DNA of 35,872 bases from an uncultured Hyphomicrobiales bacterium (GTDB lineage Bacteria; Pseudomonadota; Alphaproteobacteria; Rhizobiales; Aestuariivirgaceae). Positions 26,768-35,872 of this stretch are shown here, piece by piece. The stretch is taken from assembly GCA_903951595.1 (NCBI GenBank), contig CAJBCQ010000086.1:1-35872 (forward strand). Reading direction: 5' to 3'. Each line of letters starts with the position of its first letter. The stretch's first letter is position 1. The notes under the pieces were generated by a model that saw only the letters and a list, made by a program, of their open reading frames with translations, had not been told where the DNA came from and did no database searches. A program made the translations under genes and the position numbers.

Positions 26768-27502
26768 TCAATCGCGCTGCAAGGATCTCCAGCCGGAAAT
26801 GCCAGCAAAATAGATGGAAGATGCAATCCACAACCACAGCACCGCCGGATGCAGCATGTCACGCCCCGGTATCACCAAGAGCAGTGTTGCCACACCCCAA
26901 ATGGCCGTCACCGGAATGGTAATCGCCGCCCAAGCCTTCACCCGCAGCGGATGCACGAATTTCAGGGGAACGAATGTCAAAATGCATAAAATAGCGATGA
27001 CGATAAAGTTCACGACCTGGCTCGTCTGCAGCACGTGAAAATATAAAACCACCACATTCCACACGGCCGGAAAGCCGACGAAATAATAGTCATCCGATTT
27101 GATGCCCACATTGGCAAATGTGTAGCAGGAAACCGCCATAATGGCGGCAGCGGTGAACACCGCCAGCCAATCCGGCACCATGCCGAACCAATAGATCATG
27201 AGGGCAGGAACAGCGACGTAATTGAAGAAATCGATCACATTATCGAGCGTGCGCCCGTCTACATTGGGCGTGTATTGGAGAACATTGGCCTTGCGCGCCA
27301 GAAACCCATCCACCCCATCCACAAATAGGGCAACACCCAGCCAAAGGAACGCGACGGTGATGTTGCTGTTCAGCACAGCTACAACCGCCAGAAATCCCAG
27401 CACGATGCCACTGGCCGTGAACAGGTGAACGGCCCAAGCCAGCCCCGCGCGCTTAGGATTCTTGATGCCCGTCCGAAACTCCACCCGCTTTATTCCCCTC
27501 AT
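26768..27502 (-). CDS. pcs: Phosphatidylcholine synthase (CDP-alcohol phosphatidyltransferase)
   Basis: AWAVHLFTASGIVLGFLAV and FVDGVDGFLARKANVLQYTPNVDGRTLDNVIDFFNYV; 244 aa. Confidence 0.92.
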   Translation of the reverse strand: MRGIKRVEFRTGIKNPKRAGLAWAVHLFTASGIVLGFLAVVAVLNSNITVAFLWLGVALFVDGVDGFLARKANVLQYTPNVDGRTLDNVIDFFNYVAVPALMIYWFGMVPDWLAVFTAAAIMAVSCYTFANVGIKSDDYYFVGFPAVWNVVVLYFHVLQTSQVVNFIVIAILCILTFVPLKFVHPLRVKAWAAITIPVTAIWGVATLLLVIPGRDMLHPAVLWLWIASSIYFAGISGWRSLQRD

Positions 27503-27542
27503 TGCCCCAAAAAACTGAGGTTAGCCTGCTGAAAGATGCCGC

Positions 27543-27923
27543 TCAAAAGCCGTTGCGCTTGAGCCAATCCTTCATCTCCGCAATTTCGCTTTCCTGCGCC
27601 GCGATGACCTTCTGCGCAAGGGCTTTCACTTCCGGGTCAGCACCCTTTTCCAGCACAATGCGCGCCATGTCGATGGCACCCTGGTGATGGGGGATCATGC
27701 CGCGCATGAAATCGGCATCCGCATTGCCGGTTTGCTCGCCCGCCATGTCCTCATGCATCTTGTTCATAGCATCGGCGAAAATACCACTTCCGGGGGTTGC
27801 GTTCATCATATGGGTTCCAGGGTCATGCCCCACCCCGCTCATCATCCCGAACATGCCGGAAAAGACTGTAAAAACGACAATGCCAATGCCTGCGGCAAGG
27901 CCAATCCAGAAATTGCGGTCCAT
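27543..27923 (-). CDS. DUF305 family protein
   Basis: DADFMRGMIPHHQGAIDMARIVLEKGADPEVKALAQKVIAAQESEIAEMKDWL. Confidence 0.9.
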   Translation of the reverse strand: MDRNFWIGLAAGIGIVVFTVFSGMFGMMSGVGHDPGTHMMNATPGSGIFADAMNKMHEDMAGEQTGNADADFMRGMIPHHQGAIDMARIVLEKGADPEVKALAQKVIAAQESEIAEMKDWLKRNGF

Positions 27924-27952
27924 GAAATTTTCCCTTCGTTAAGAAGGGCAGC

Positions 27953-28486
27953 TTACCCGCTGCGGGCCCCACCGCCAATGCCGGGCGTGCGGGTCATGGC
28001 AAAATAGATGCCAGCATAGGAAAGGCTGGCGAATATCAGCCCCAGCACCACCCCACCCGCCACTAAGGGCAGGAAAATACTGCCAATAGTCTCGAAACTG
28101 AAAAACTTTTGCACCAGCATGCCCATATCCGCCTCAGCCACACTGGCCTGCTGGTTCAGCAGCAAATTGCCGAGCTGATAGGAAGATAGCCAAATGAAAG
28201 GCAGCGTCGCCGGATTGCCGACCACCTGCCCGATCAGGGAAGCCAGAATACTCACCCTCAGAAAGATGGACATGCCCACGCAAAAGGCCAGATGCAGGCC
28301 CAGAAACGGGGTAAAGGACACAAAAACCCCAATCGCAAATCCCAGTGCCACACTATGCGGATGGTGCCGCAATCGCTTGAGCCTGTGCCACAGATAAAGC
28401 CAGCCCCGCTGTAGCCCGCCACGCGGCCAAATGGCCTCACGCGCCCTTGCAATCATCTTGGCCGGATATCTGCGCGAAAACATCAT
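27953..28486 (-). CDS. DUF2062 family membrane protein
   Basis: HPHSVALGFAIGVFVSFTPFLGLHLAFCVGMSIFLR...GNPATLPFIWLSSYQLG. Confidence 0.88.
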   Translation of the reverse strand: MMFSRRYPAKMIARAREAIWPRGGLQRGWLYLWHRLKRLRHHPHSVALGFAIGVFVSFTPFLGLHLAFCVGMSIFLRVSILASLIGQVVGNPATLPFIWLSSYQLGNLLLNQQASVAEADMGMLVQKFFSFETIGSIFLPLVAGGVVLGLIFASLSYAGIYFAMTRTPGIGGGARSG

Positions 28487-28763
28487 GGATGGCGGCTCGT
28501 AACTTCCGGTTTTTGAACTTTCAAGAATCTAGCCCAACGAGATGAACGGCCTGTGACTCCATCGAGCTTATCATCCATAAGATGAATAAATTACAAGCCG
28601 CACGCATGGCAGGCAGAAAATCGATTGCGTCGCTGATGATCTGATCGGGAATGTGCAAATCCACGGGCCTGTTCCGTCACAGAACTGTCACAAAAATGTT
28701 CTTCACCTTCATCGCTTTGCATGTTTGAAATTAGCCTCACGCAGACTGGATCAGGGGTAAAAA

Positions 28764-29129
28764 ATGCAAAGTGATGAGGCCATCAAGACACAAGCTCCCG
28801 CCGCAAAAGAGCCCAAGGTAAACAAGGCCGAAAAATTGCCGCGCGCCAAACGGGCCGACAAAAAGCCCAAGCCTCTGGCAGGACACTTGGAATCCGTAAC
28901 GCTGGATCTAGAGGCGGACCCTGCGCGCGCACTCACTTTCACCATCGCCCCCAAGACAGGCGCCAAGCGCGTGATCAGCGTGGAAGCGACAGGCGAGGCG
29001 CGCCAGAGCGCATTAACAATGCTGCTGGCCGCCAAGTTCGAGGGCAAGAAAATCACGGTCACCGTTGGTGAACAAAACGCTTCTGTTGCCCGCACGCTTG
29101 AATTCAAATCCAAGCCGCGCGGCAAATAA
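28764..29129 (+). CDS. Small basic hypothetical protein (Lys/Ala/Pro-rich N-terminus, beta-rich C-terminus)
   Basis: 121 aa; PAAKEPKVNKAEKLPRAKRADKKPKPLAGHLESVTLDLEADPARALTFTIAPKTGAKRVISVEATGE...; isolated between intergenic gaps. Confidence 0.6.
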   Translation: MQSDEAIKTQAPAAKEPKVNKAEKLPRAKRADKKPKPLAGHLESVTLDLEADPARALTFTIAPKTGAKRVISVEATGEARQSALTMLLAAKFEGKKITVTVGEQNASVARTLEFKSKPRGK

Positions 29130-29154
29130 ACCCCCACACCGCTACAAATGAAAA

Positions 29155-29181
29155 CGCCCTCCCCGCTTGAGCGGGAAGAGC
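29155..29181. terminator. Imperfect hairpin centred on CCCGCT-tg-AGCGGG between convergent genes
   Basis: gccctccccgcttgagcgggaagagcgc; TTTT on the minus-strand exit side. Confidence 0.45.
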
Positions 29182-29221
29182 GCTTGATTGTCTTTCGGAC
29201 CTGAAAAAGATCCGTCAGTTA

Positions 29222-30154
29222 TCAATCATACAGAACCGCCGCAACCTTGGGGTCGGTAATGTTGGTCTTGTCGTACCAGTAGAAGCCGGTATCGATGACC
29301 TTCGGCAGGGTTTCGCCCTTCATGGCCTTGGCCAGCGAATTGACGACGCATTCGCCAATGCCAACGGGGTTCTGGGTGATGGAACCGAGCAGGGTGCCGT
29401 CCAAGATGGCATCCTTCTGGGTCTTGCCGGAGTCATAGCCAACGCCCACAACCTTGGCGCCGCTTTCCTTCAGCGCAACGGCCAGACCCACCGCAGTGCC
29501 TTCGTTGGAAGCGAAGATGCCCTTGAGGTTCGGGAACGCCTGCAGCGTTGCCTTGATGTCGTCCGTGGCCTTCAGCGCATCATTGGCATACTTGATGTCA
29601 ACGATGGTGATCTTGGGGTACTTTTCCTTGATCCGGTTCACGAAGCCATCGCGGCGGCCAATACCCGTGGCCGACGTCTGGTCATGAATCTGGGCCGCCA
29701 CTTCGCCTTCCCCGCCAATGGCTTCAGCAAGCTTATCGGCAGCGGCACCCGCAGCGTTCACGTTGTCGGTGGTGCAGGTGGTGAGCGGCAGATCGCTTTC
29801 AACGCCTGAGTCGAAAGCAACGATCGGAATGCCGGCATCAGCGGCCTTCTGCAGGGCCGGAACCTGGGCCTGCGAGTCGAGCGCGGCAAAGCCGAGGCCC
29901 TGGGGCTTCTTGGCAATAGCGGCGTTCAGAATGTCCGTCTGCTTGTCGATTTCAGCTTCGGTATTCGGACCTTCGAAAGTGATGGTGACACCGTTGGCGG
30001 CAGCAGCCGATTCAGCGCCAGACTTCACAGCCTGCCAGAACTGGTGGCTGAAACCCTTGGCGATGATCGGGAAATAGGTATCTGCCGCAATGGCAGGGGC
30101 CGCAGACATGGCGGCAGCACCCAACAATGCAGCGGCGAACAAGCTCTTTTTCAT
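29222..30154 (-). CDS. Sugar ABC transporter substrate-binding protein (periplasmic binding protein 4, ribose/inositol-type)
   Basis: Signal peptide MKKSLFAAALLGAAAMSAAPAIAA; FSHQFWQAVKSGAESAAA, GIPIVAFDSG, GIFASNEGTAVGLAVALKE. Confidence 0.92.
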   Translation of the reverse strand: MKKSLFAAALLGAAAMSAAPAIAADTYFPIIAKGFSHQFWQAVKSGAESAAAANGVTITFEGPNTEAEIDKQTDILNAAIAKKPQGLGFAALDSQAQVPALQKAADAGIPIVAFDSGVESDLPLTTCTTDNVNAAGAAADKLAEAIGGEGEVAAQIHDQTSATGIGRRDGFVNRIKEKYPKITIVDIKYANDALKATDDIKATLQAFPNLKGIFASNEGTAVGLAVALKESGAKVVGVGYDSGKTQKDAILDGTLLGSITQNPVGIGECVVNSLAKAMKGETLPKVIDTGFYWYDKTNITDPKVAAVLYD

Positions 30155-30230
30155 TTGTCGTCCTCCTGACAGGTTTTCTTTTGCCGCATCAGGCTGCGGC
30201 GACCATGTTGGCAAGGTTCTCTCACCCGTC

Positions 30231-31235
30231 CTACATTTTTTTCCGCAGCACAATGTCAACATAGACTGCGATGATGATGATAAGGCCCGTCACCACGATT
30301 TTCCACTCCTCCTGCACACCCATAATGCGTAGGCCGTTGGTAAGAACGCTCATGATGAAGGCCCCGATGATGGTGCCCAGAATGGTGCCGCGGCCACCGG
30401 CAAGCGAAGTGCCGCCGATAACAGCCGCCGCAATGGCGTCAAGCTCATAGCCCAAGCCTAAGGCAGGCTGCGCGGAATTCAGGCGCGAGGACACAAGAAG
30501 CCCCGCAACACCGCAAATCGCACCACTGAGCGCATAGGTCGTGATCTTCCAGAAATCAACATTCATGCCCGAAAGGCGTGCAGCTTCTTCATTGCTGCCA
30601 AGCGCAAAGATATAGCGGCCAAGAATGGTACGGTTGAGCATGATCGAGGCGATGATGGCCACGATGAACATGATGAAAACGCCATTGGGAATTTCAAGCC
30701 CGGGGATCAGCAGCGTGATCGAGCTTTCCGGCGAGATGTACTGATAGCTCGGCGTGCTGTTGAAATAGATGGGCTTGGCTTCGGAGAACACCAGTGCAAG
30801 CCCACGCGCAATCTGCATCATGCCCAGCGTAGCAATGAACGGAGGGATTTTGAGCTTGGCGATGGTCCAGCCTGAAAAAGCCCCCATCAAGCCACCTGAA
30901 GCCAGTGCCCCGACAATGCCCAGCGGCAATGGCAGGCCGAGATTGGTCAGAACAAGACCCGCCACAACAGCCGTCAGCGTCATCATCGTGCCAACCGCCA
31001 AGTCAATGCCACCGGCGATAATCACGAATGTAACCGCAACCCCCAGCACGCCGTTCACAGCGGTGGCCTGCATGATGTTGACCATGTTATTCCACGCCGC
31101 AAAGTTGGGCGCGAAAATGCTGAAGAACAGCAACATGATGACCAGCACCGCAAAGGCCACCACCTTCTGCAACGCGGCCATGGTGAACATGCCGCCCTTG
31201 CCGTCCTGCTGTTCGCTCAATGTCGTGTCTGTCAT
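30231..31235 (-). CDS. Sugar ABC transporter permease (RbsC-like)
   Basis: VIIAGGIDLAVGTMMTLTAVVAG, ALGSNEEAARLSGMNVDFWKITTYALSG, GTSLAGGRGTILGTIIGAFIM. Confidence 0.93.
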   Translation of the reverse strand: MTDTTLSEQQDGKGGMFTMAALQKVVAFAVLVIMLLFFSIFAPNFAAWNNMVNIMQATAVNGVLGVAVTFVIIAGGIDLAVGTMMTLTAVVAGLVLTNLGLPLPLGIVGALASGGLMGAFSGWTIAKLKIPPFIATLGMMQIARGLALVFSEAKPIYFNSTPSYQYISPESSITLLIPGLEIPNGVFIMFIVAIIASIMLNRTILGRYIFALGSNEEAARLSGMNVDFWKITTYALSGAICGVAGLLVSSRLNSAQPALGLGYELDAIAAAVIGGTSLAGGRGTILGTIIGAFIMSVLTNGLRIMGVQEEWKIVVTGLIIIIAVYVDIVLRKKM

Positions 31236-31253
31236 GGTTCTGATCTTCCAGAA

Positions 31254-32852
31254 TTAAGCGACGTTGTACTGGCGCTGGGTGGCCAGGGTCATAATGGATT
31301 CTTGGGTCGCAGTACGCCCGTCAAGCTCGCCTGTAATGCGGCCTTCGCTCATCACAATGATGCGGTGCGACAGGCGCAGCACTTCGGGCAGTTCTGACGA
31401 AATCACCACAATCGCCTTGCCTTGATCGGCAAGCCCTTGCAGCAGCTTGTAGACTTCAGCCTTGGCACCAACATCAATGCCGCGCGTCGGCTCGTCAAAG
31501 ATGAGAATGTCGCAATCACGCAAGAGCCATTTGGAAATGACCACCTTCTGCTGGTTGCCGCCCGAAAGCAGACGGGTTTCCTGATCCACATTCGGGGTTT
31601 TGATCTTGAGAAGATCGACAAAGCTGGCCGCCACCTTGTACATGGCACTGTCCTGCATCCACATGCGGCCAGAGGCATAGCGTTCCCACGAAGCAATCGT
31701 CACATTGTCACGCACCGACATCGGCGTGACGAGCCCGAAATGCTTGCGGTCTTCGCTGAGATAAGCAAGGCCAAGCCGCACGGCATCGCGCGGGCTTTTG
31801 ATATTCACACGCTTGCCGCGCACATGCACTTCGCCGCTGTCGATGGGGTCTGCTCCGAAAATGGCCCGTGCCACCTCCGTGCGCCCGGCACCCATCAACC
31901 CGGCAAAGCCCAAGATCTCGCCCTTCCGCAAGCAGAAGCTCACATCGCGGATAGCCCGGCCCCGCTTAAGCCCCACCACTTTCAGCGCCTCTTGTACGCC
32001 CGGCTTGCCCTCAGCCCGCTCAGCGTCGCCTAATTCGCGGCCCACCATCAGCGAAATGATCTTGGAGATGGAGGTTCCAGCGGCAGGCAATGTTTCAATC
32101 GTCTGGCCATCACGCATGACGGTGATGCGATCAGCAATGCGCTTCACCTCATCCATCTTGTGGGTGATATAGACAATGCCAACCCCTTGCGCCTTCAAAT
32201 CGGCGATCAGCGTGAACAGATGCTCGACCTCGGTTTCGGTCAGTGCCGAGGTAGGCTCGTCCATAACCAGCACTTTGGATTTGTAGGACAGTGCCTTTGC
32301 GATCTCGACAAGTTGCTGGCGGGCCACCGTTAAGTGGCCAACTTCAGCCTCCGGATCGATATCCACCTTCATGCGCTCAAAAATTTCAGCAGCATCGGCG
32401 TTCATTTGGGCTTCATTCACCAACATGCCGAAACCGCGGCGCGGTTCGCGACCGATGAAAATGTTCTGGGCGGTGGTCAGATGCGGCATCAGGTGGAGTT
32501 CCTGATGGATGATATTGATGCCCATATTCTGAGCCGTGCGCGGATCAGGAATGGCAACTTCTTTGCCTTCAACCTGAATGGAGCCGCTGTCGGGCTGATA
32601 AACACCCGTGAGAATTTTCATGAGGGTGGATTTGCCCGCCCCATTTTCGCCCATCAGGGCCAGCACTTCACCGGCATGAAGGTCAAGCTGTGCCTGACGC
32701 AAAGCATGCACACCGGGAAACCGCTTTTCGATATTCCGCATCACCACAAGCGGCGCGTCAACCGACGCCTGGCTCGCGGCCTTGTCTGTGGAGATGCTGC
32801 GCTTCGCACTCATCTTGACGTTCAGTTCCCTCGCATCCGGCGTGTTTTCCAC
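31254..32852 (-). CDS. Sugar ABC transporter ATP-binding protein, two ABC domains (RbsA-like)
   Basis: [23 protein letters not shown], second-domain [40 protein letters not shown]. Confidence 0.95.
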   Translation of the reverse strand: MENTPDARELNVKMSAKRSISTDKAASQASVDAPLVVMRNIEKRFPGVHALRQAQLDLHAGEVLALMGENGAGKSTLMKILTGVYQPDSGSIQVEGKEVAIPDPRTAQNMGINIIHQELHLMPHLTTAQNIFIGREPRRGFGMLVNEAQMNADAAEIFERMKVDIDPEAEVGHLTVARQQLVEIAKALSYKSKVLVMDEPTSALTETEVEHLFTLIADLKAQGVGIVYITHKMDEVKRIADRITVMRDGQTIETLPAAGTSISKIISLMVGRELGDAERAEGKPGVQEALKVVGLKRGRAIRDVSFCLRKGEILGFAGLMGAGRTEVARAIFGADPIDSGEVHVRGKRVNIKSPRDAVRLGLAYLSEDRKHFGLVTPMSVRDNVTIASWERYASGRMWMQDSAMYKVAASFVDLLKIKTPNVDQETRLLSGGNQQKVVISKWLLRDCDILIFDEPTRGIDVGAKAEVYKLLQGLADQGKAIVVISSELPEVLRLSHRIIVMSEGRITGELDGRTATQESIMTLATQRQYNVA

Positions 32853-32905
32853 GTCCAGATCATTCTACACATTTCGGGGGAGAGACAAGCGCCATAAACG
32901 CCCGT

Positions 32906-32931
32906 TTTCCTGTGGCTTGGCGCACAGGAAA
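32906..32931. promoter_or_regulatory. Inverted repeat TTTCCTGTG-N8-CACAGGAAA in the divergent transporter/regulator intergenic region
   Basis: 9-bp perfect arms at 32906-32914 and 32923-32931, 54 bp upstream of the ATPase gene start. Confidence 0.6.
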
Positions 32932-33126
32932 CGATGACGCTTCAATCCCGGCAAGACAGGCTTTTCGCCCCTTTCTTTGCGCCGGGCGGCATGAACAAGC
33001 GCGGTTCATTCCTCCCTGCCTGAGTCATCGCAAAAGCAGCAAATAGTTGCAAGTCAAATGTTCCCTTGCCTCAAATTGTATCTTGAATGTAGCATTATGC
33101 CTCAAATAGAAGTGGGTGAAACTACC

Positions 33127-34128
33127 ATGCGCCGCGTCAGCATCACCGAAATCGTCCAATATACGGGCCTTTCCCGCGCCACCGTGGACCGGGTGATGAA
33201 CAATCGTGGGCAAGTTCACCCGCGCACCCGCCGGGTGGTCGAAGAAGCCATCCATGCGCTGAGTTCGCAGGATACCATTACCGCCCTTTCCGGCCCTCCG
33301 GCCGATTTCGTTTCCCGCGTAGGCCGCGGCATGGCGGCCCAGTTGAAACTCGCTTGGGAAATATCGCGCGCGGCGGGTGCTTTCCACGACATGTATCAGG
33401 CTGACGAAAACGAGCTTTTGGATGTCATCGGCAAGCTATGCCTCGATGTTTCGCGCCCCCTCATCATTACCGCCAAGAATACCCAACGCCTGACTGATCT
33501 GCTGCGCCAAGCGCGTGCGCGTGGCAAGCGCATCATCACCCTGGTATCCGATCTTGCGCCGGATGCTCGCGATGGCTTTGTCGGCATCGACAACCGAGCG
33601 GCCGGGCAAACCGCCGCCTATCTCATCGGCCGCGCTGCGGGCGGCAAGCCGGCCCAGGTAGCCATGGTGGTGGGCGACACATCCTTCCGCTGCCATGAGG
33701 AGCGCGAAATCGGCTTCCGCAATCGCCTGCGTGCCAATTTCCCGGATGTGGCGATCACCGGCGAAGCGCGTGGGCAGGATAGCCCCGCCCTCACCCACGA
33801 ATCCGTGTTGCGCTTGCTGACAGAACAGCCCTCCCTTTCGGCCATCTACAATGTTGGCGGTGGAAATATGGGGCTGGTGGATGCCATCCGTGAGGTCGGC
33901 CGCGCGCAGGATATGATCGTGGTGGTGCATGAGATGAACCACATCACCGTGCCGCTATTGAAAGAAGGCCAAGTCGATTTCGCCATTGCAGGCAACCCAG
34001 CCGAGCAACTCAAAGAAGCCATCCGCCTAGCCAGTGCGGAAAAGCCCGGTGCCATGCGCGAAGTGACCCTTCAAGACTTCTATGTCTTCACCCGTTTTAA
34101 TGTGCCCGGCTTTGCCCAATCCATCTGA
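33127..34128 (+). CDS. LacI family transcriptional regulator
   Basis: HTH VSITEIVQYTGLSRATVDRVMNNRGQVHPRTRRVVEEAI, then periplasmic-binding-like domain; alternative upstream start at 33094. Confidence 0.9.
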   Translation: MRRVSITEIVQYTGLSRATVDRVMNNRGQVHPRTRRVVEEAIHALSSQDTITALSGPPADFVSRVGRGMAAQLKLAWEISRAAGAFHDMYQADENELLDVIGKLCLDVSRPLIITAKNTQRLTDLLRQARARGKRIITLVSDLAPDARDGFVGIDNRAAGQTAAYLIGRAAGGKPAQVAMVVGDTSFRCHEEREIGFRNRLRANFPDVAITGEARGQDSPALTHESVLRLLTEQPSLSAIYNVGGGNMGLVDAIREVGRAQDMIVVVHEMNHITVPLLKEGQVDFAIAGNPAEQLKEAIRLASAEKPGAMREVTLQDFYVFTRFNVPGFAQSI

Positions 34129-34143
34129 TAAAGGAGCCGCCAA

Positions 34144-35130
34144 ATGGATGACCTTGATTACGGCACCCGCGACAAGCGCGGCGATTGGCGCCCCAATGGC
34201 AAGCTCAAACCCGCCCCGCTGATAGCTTGGCCCGTTCAGCCCTTGGCGATCCTCAAATGGCTGCCGAGCTATTTCCTGCCGTGGAACCTGGCTTTCGCGC
34301 TGTCGGCCCTGGCCTATTGGCAATGGATCATTCCAGAAGTGAGCGTGATGCAGAAGCTTTCATGGGGCTGGGCTTTGCAGCTTCTGCTCATCAACAGCAT
34401 TGCGGTGTTCCTGTTCTATGGCGCCTTCGAGTGCCGCCTCTATATCGCCCGCGCGCAAGGCGCGCGTTTCAAATACAACGCCAAATTCCCCGCCGACCAG
34501 AAAAGCCGCGCCTTCTTCTTCCAGCGCCAGAATATCGACAGCCTGATCCGCGCCTTTGGCAGTGCTGTACCGATCTGGACCGCGTTTGAAGTGCTGATCC
34601 TGCATCTATATGCAACAGGTGCCGTGCCGTGGGTGAGTTTCAGCGAAAATCCTTGGTATCTGTTCGGCTTGTTTCTGGTTCTACCACTTATCCATGAGCT
34701 GCATTTCTTCGCCATCCACCGGCTCATCCACACGCCGTTTCTTTATAAGTGGGTGCATTCGGTGCATCATAATTCGGTGAACCCTTCGCCGTGGTCATCG
34801 CTTTCCATGCATCCGGTGGAGCATCTGCTTTATTTTTCGCTCGCCCTGCTCCACATCCTCATTCCCTCAAACCCCCTGCTTGCCATTTATCAGCTACATT
34901 TTTCAGGCTTTGGCGCGGTGGTGGGCCATGTCGGCTTTGACCGCGTGGAAATGGGTGAGAACAAGGCCATCCCCAGCCACGCCTTCGCGCATTATTTGCA
35001 CCACAAATATTTTGAGGTGAACTATGCCGACGGCCTCATCCCCTTCGATAAATGGTTCGGCACCTGGCATGACGGCACGCCTGAAGGTGACGCCCAAATG
35101 CAGGCCCGCCGCCGCGCCGCCTTGCCATGA
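34144..35130 (+). CDS. Sterol desaturase / fatty acid hydroxylase family di-iron membrane protein
   Basis: His boxes HELHFFAIHRLIH, HSVHHNSVNPSPWSSLSMHPVEH, HAFAHYLHHKYFE. Confidence 0.92.
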   Translation: MDDLDYGTRDKRGDWRPNGKLKPAPLIAWPVQPLAILKWLPSYFLPWNLAFALSALAYWQWIIPEVSVMQKLSWGWALQLLLINSIAVFLFYGAFECRLYIARAQGARFKYNAKFPADQKSRAFFFQRQNIDSLIRAFGSAVPIWTAFEVLILHLYATGAVPWVSFSENPWYLFGLFLVLPLIHELHFFAIHRLIHTPFLYKWVHSVHHNSVNPSPWSSLSMHPVEHLLYFSLALLHILIPSNPLLAIYQLHFSGFGAVVGHVGFDRVEMGENKAIPSHAFAHYLHHKYFEVNYADGLIPFDKWFGTWHDGTPEGDAQMQARRRAALP

Positions 35131-35872
35131 CTAGGCCGATATAGCCGCCCGGATGAAATCCATGCTTTCGCGCAAGGCAGGTGCGGCATCCGCCAGCTCA
35201 TGCACCTGCGGCGAGAACGGCTCATAGGAAAAGGCACCCGCATAGCCCGCATCCAGCAAAGCGCGGATCTGTTCGACATTGCCCAACCGGTCGCGGCCAT
35301 CGACAAGAATGCGGTGACCATCCTGCATCTGTTCAGGCGTCAGTGATGGATCGATGACGCCGGAGATATGAACAATGCCCGTATGCTCAGCAAAGATTGG
35401 CCCACCACCGGCCAAGTGATGATGGAACGTGTCATGAACGAGCTTGAAACGCCCAACCCCACCCACCGACCGGATCGCTGCCACCGCTTCCGACTTATGG
35501 CGCAAGGAGGAGGTTACAAAGCCCAAAGGCTCAATGAGGCCCACAATATCAGCCGCCGCCAACATGGGCAGTATCGCCGCCAATGCCTCAGCCAAAGCCG
35601 CCGCCCGCTCGGCATCACTCAAGGCCGGTGCATCATTGCGCGGAATGAGATTGATGGTTTCAGCGCCCGATTCTTTGGCCTGATCGATGAGCAACTGCAC
35701 CTTGGCCCGCATGGCCGGATTCCAATCGTTGAACCCATAAGCTTCCGAAAGCCCCAGCAAACGCAGGCCTTTCGCGCGCACATATGCGCCAATCGCCTGC
35801 GCGGGTTCCCCATCGAAAAACGCCGCCGTGGTGAGCTTCTTGTCCGCCAGATCATTGCGAAGCTCAACACCA
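35131..35872 (-). CDS. Xylose-isomerase-like TIM-barrel sugar isomerase/epimerase (partial, runs off window end)
   Basis: Minus frame open to the window edge (GVELRNDLADKKLTTAAFFDGE...); ETINLIPRND, LIEPLGF, KLVHDTFHHHLAGG, FSYEPFSP. Confidence 0.82.
   Translation of the reverse strand, partial: GVELRNDLADKKLTTAAFFDGEPAQAIGAYVRAKGLRLLGLSEAYGFNDWNPAMRAKVQLLIDQAKESGAETINLIPRNDAPALSDAERAAALAEALAAILPMLAAADIVGLIEPLGFVTSSLRHKSEAVAAIRSVGGVGRFKLVHDTFHHHLAGGGPIFAEHTGIVHISGVIDPSLTPEQMQDGHRILVDGRDRLGNVEQIRALLDAGYAGAFSYEPFSPQVHELADAAPALRESMDFIRAAISA

Noticed and set aside
26768-27502. Possible second sphingolipid head-group CDP-alcohol phosphotransferase
   Set aside because: YTPNVDGRTLDNVIDFFNYV context matches phosphatidylcholine synthase closely, so an ordinary pcs call is preferred.

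Overview
The window looks like a GC-rich alphaproteobacterial chromosome segment (tentatively Rhizobiales/Caulobacterales-like; not assigned further). Its centrepiece, about 3.2-20.3 kb, reads as a sphingolipid / ceramide-phosphoglycerate-type locus. A minus-strand operon encodes a fatty-acyl-AMP ligase, a CerR-like reductase, an ACP and serine palmitoyltransferase. It converges on a plus-strand cassette of LptF-like and LptG-like permeases, a CDP-alcohol phosphotransferase with an extra N-terminal domain, an LCB/DAG-type lipid kinase and a Tam41-like nucleotidyltransferase. Upstream lie an MsbA-like ABC exporter, a GNAT-fold protein resembling bacterial ceramide synthase, and two sugar-nucleotidyltransferase-like proteins. 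The most unusual non-coding structure is a small GIY-YIG nuclease gene (7899..8195) bracketed by inverted REP-like palindromes, with a 65-bp direct duplication of its 3' end and adjoining palindrome; it is a candidate mobile or domesticated REP-GIY element. The rest contains a GGDEF protein with a degenerate EAL-like domain behind a 9-bp inverted repeat, UDP-galactopyranose mutase, an inositol-dehydrogenase-like protein, phosphatidylcholine synthase, a ribose/inositol-type ABC transporter with a divergent LacI regulator, a sterol-desaturase-like hydroxylase and a partial TIM-barrel isomerase. I saw no rRNA, tRNA, CRISPR array or canonical IS element, though no dedicated search was possible. 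All assignments are by eye from motifs and synteny.
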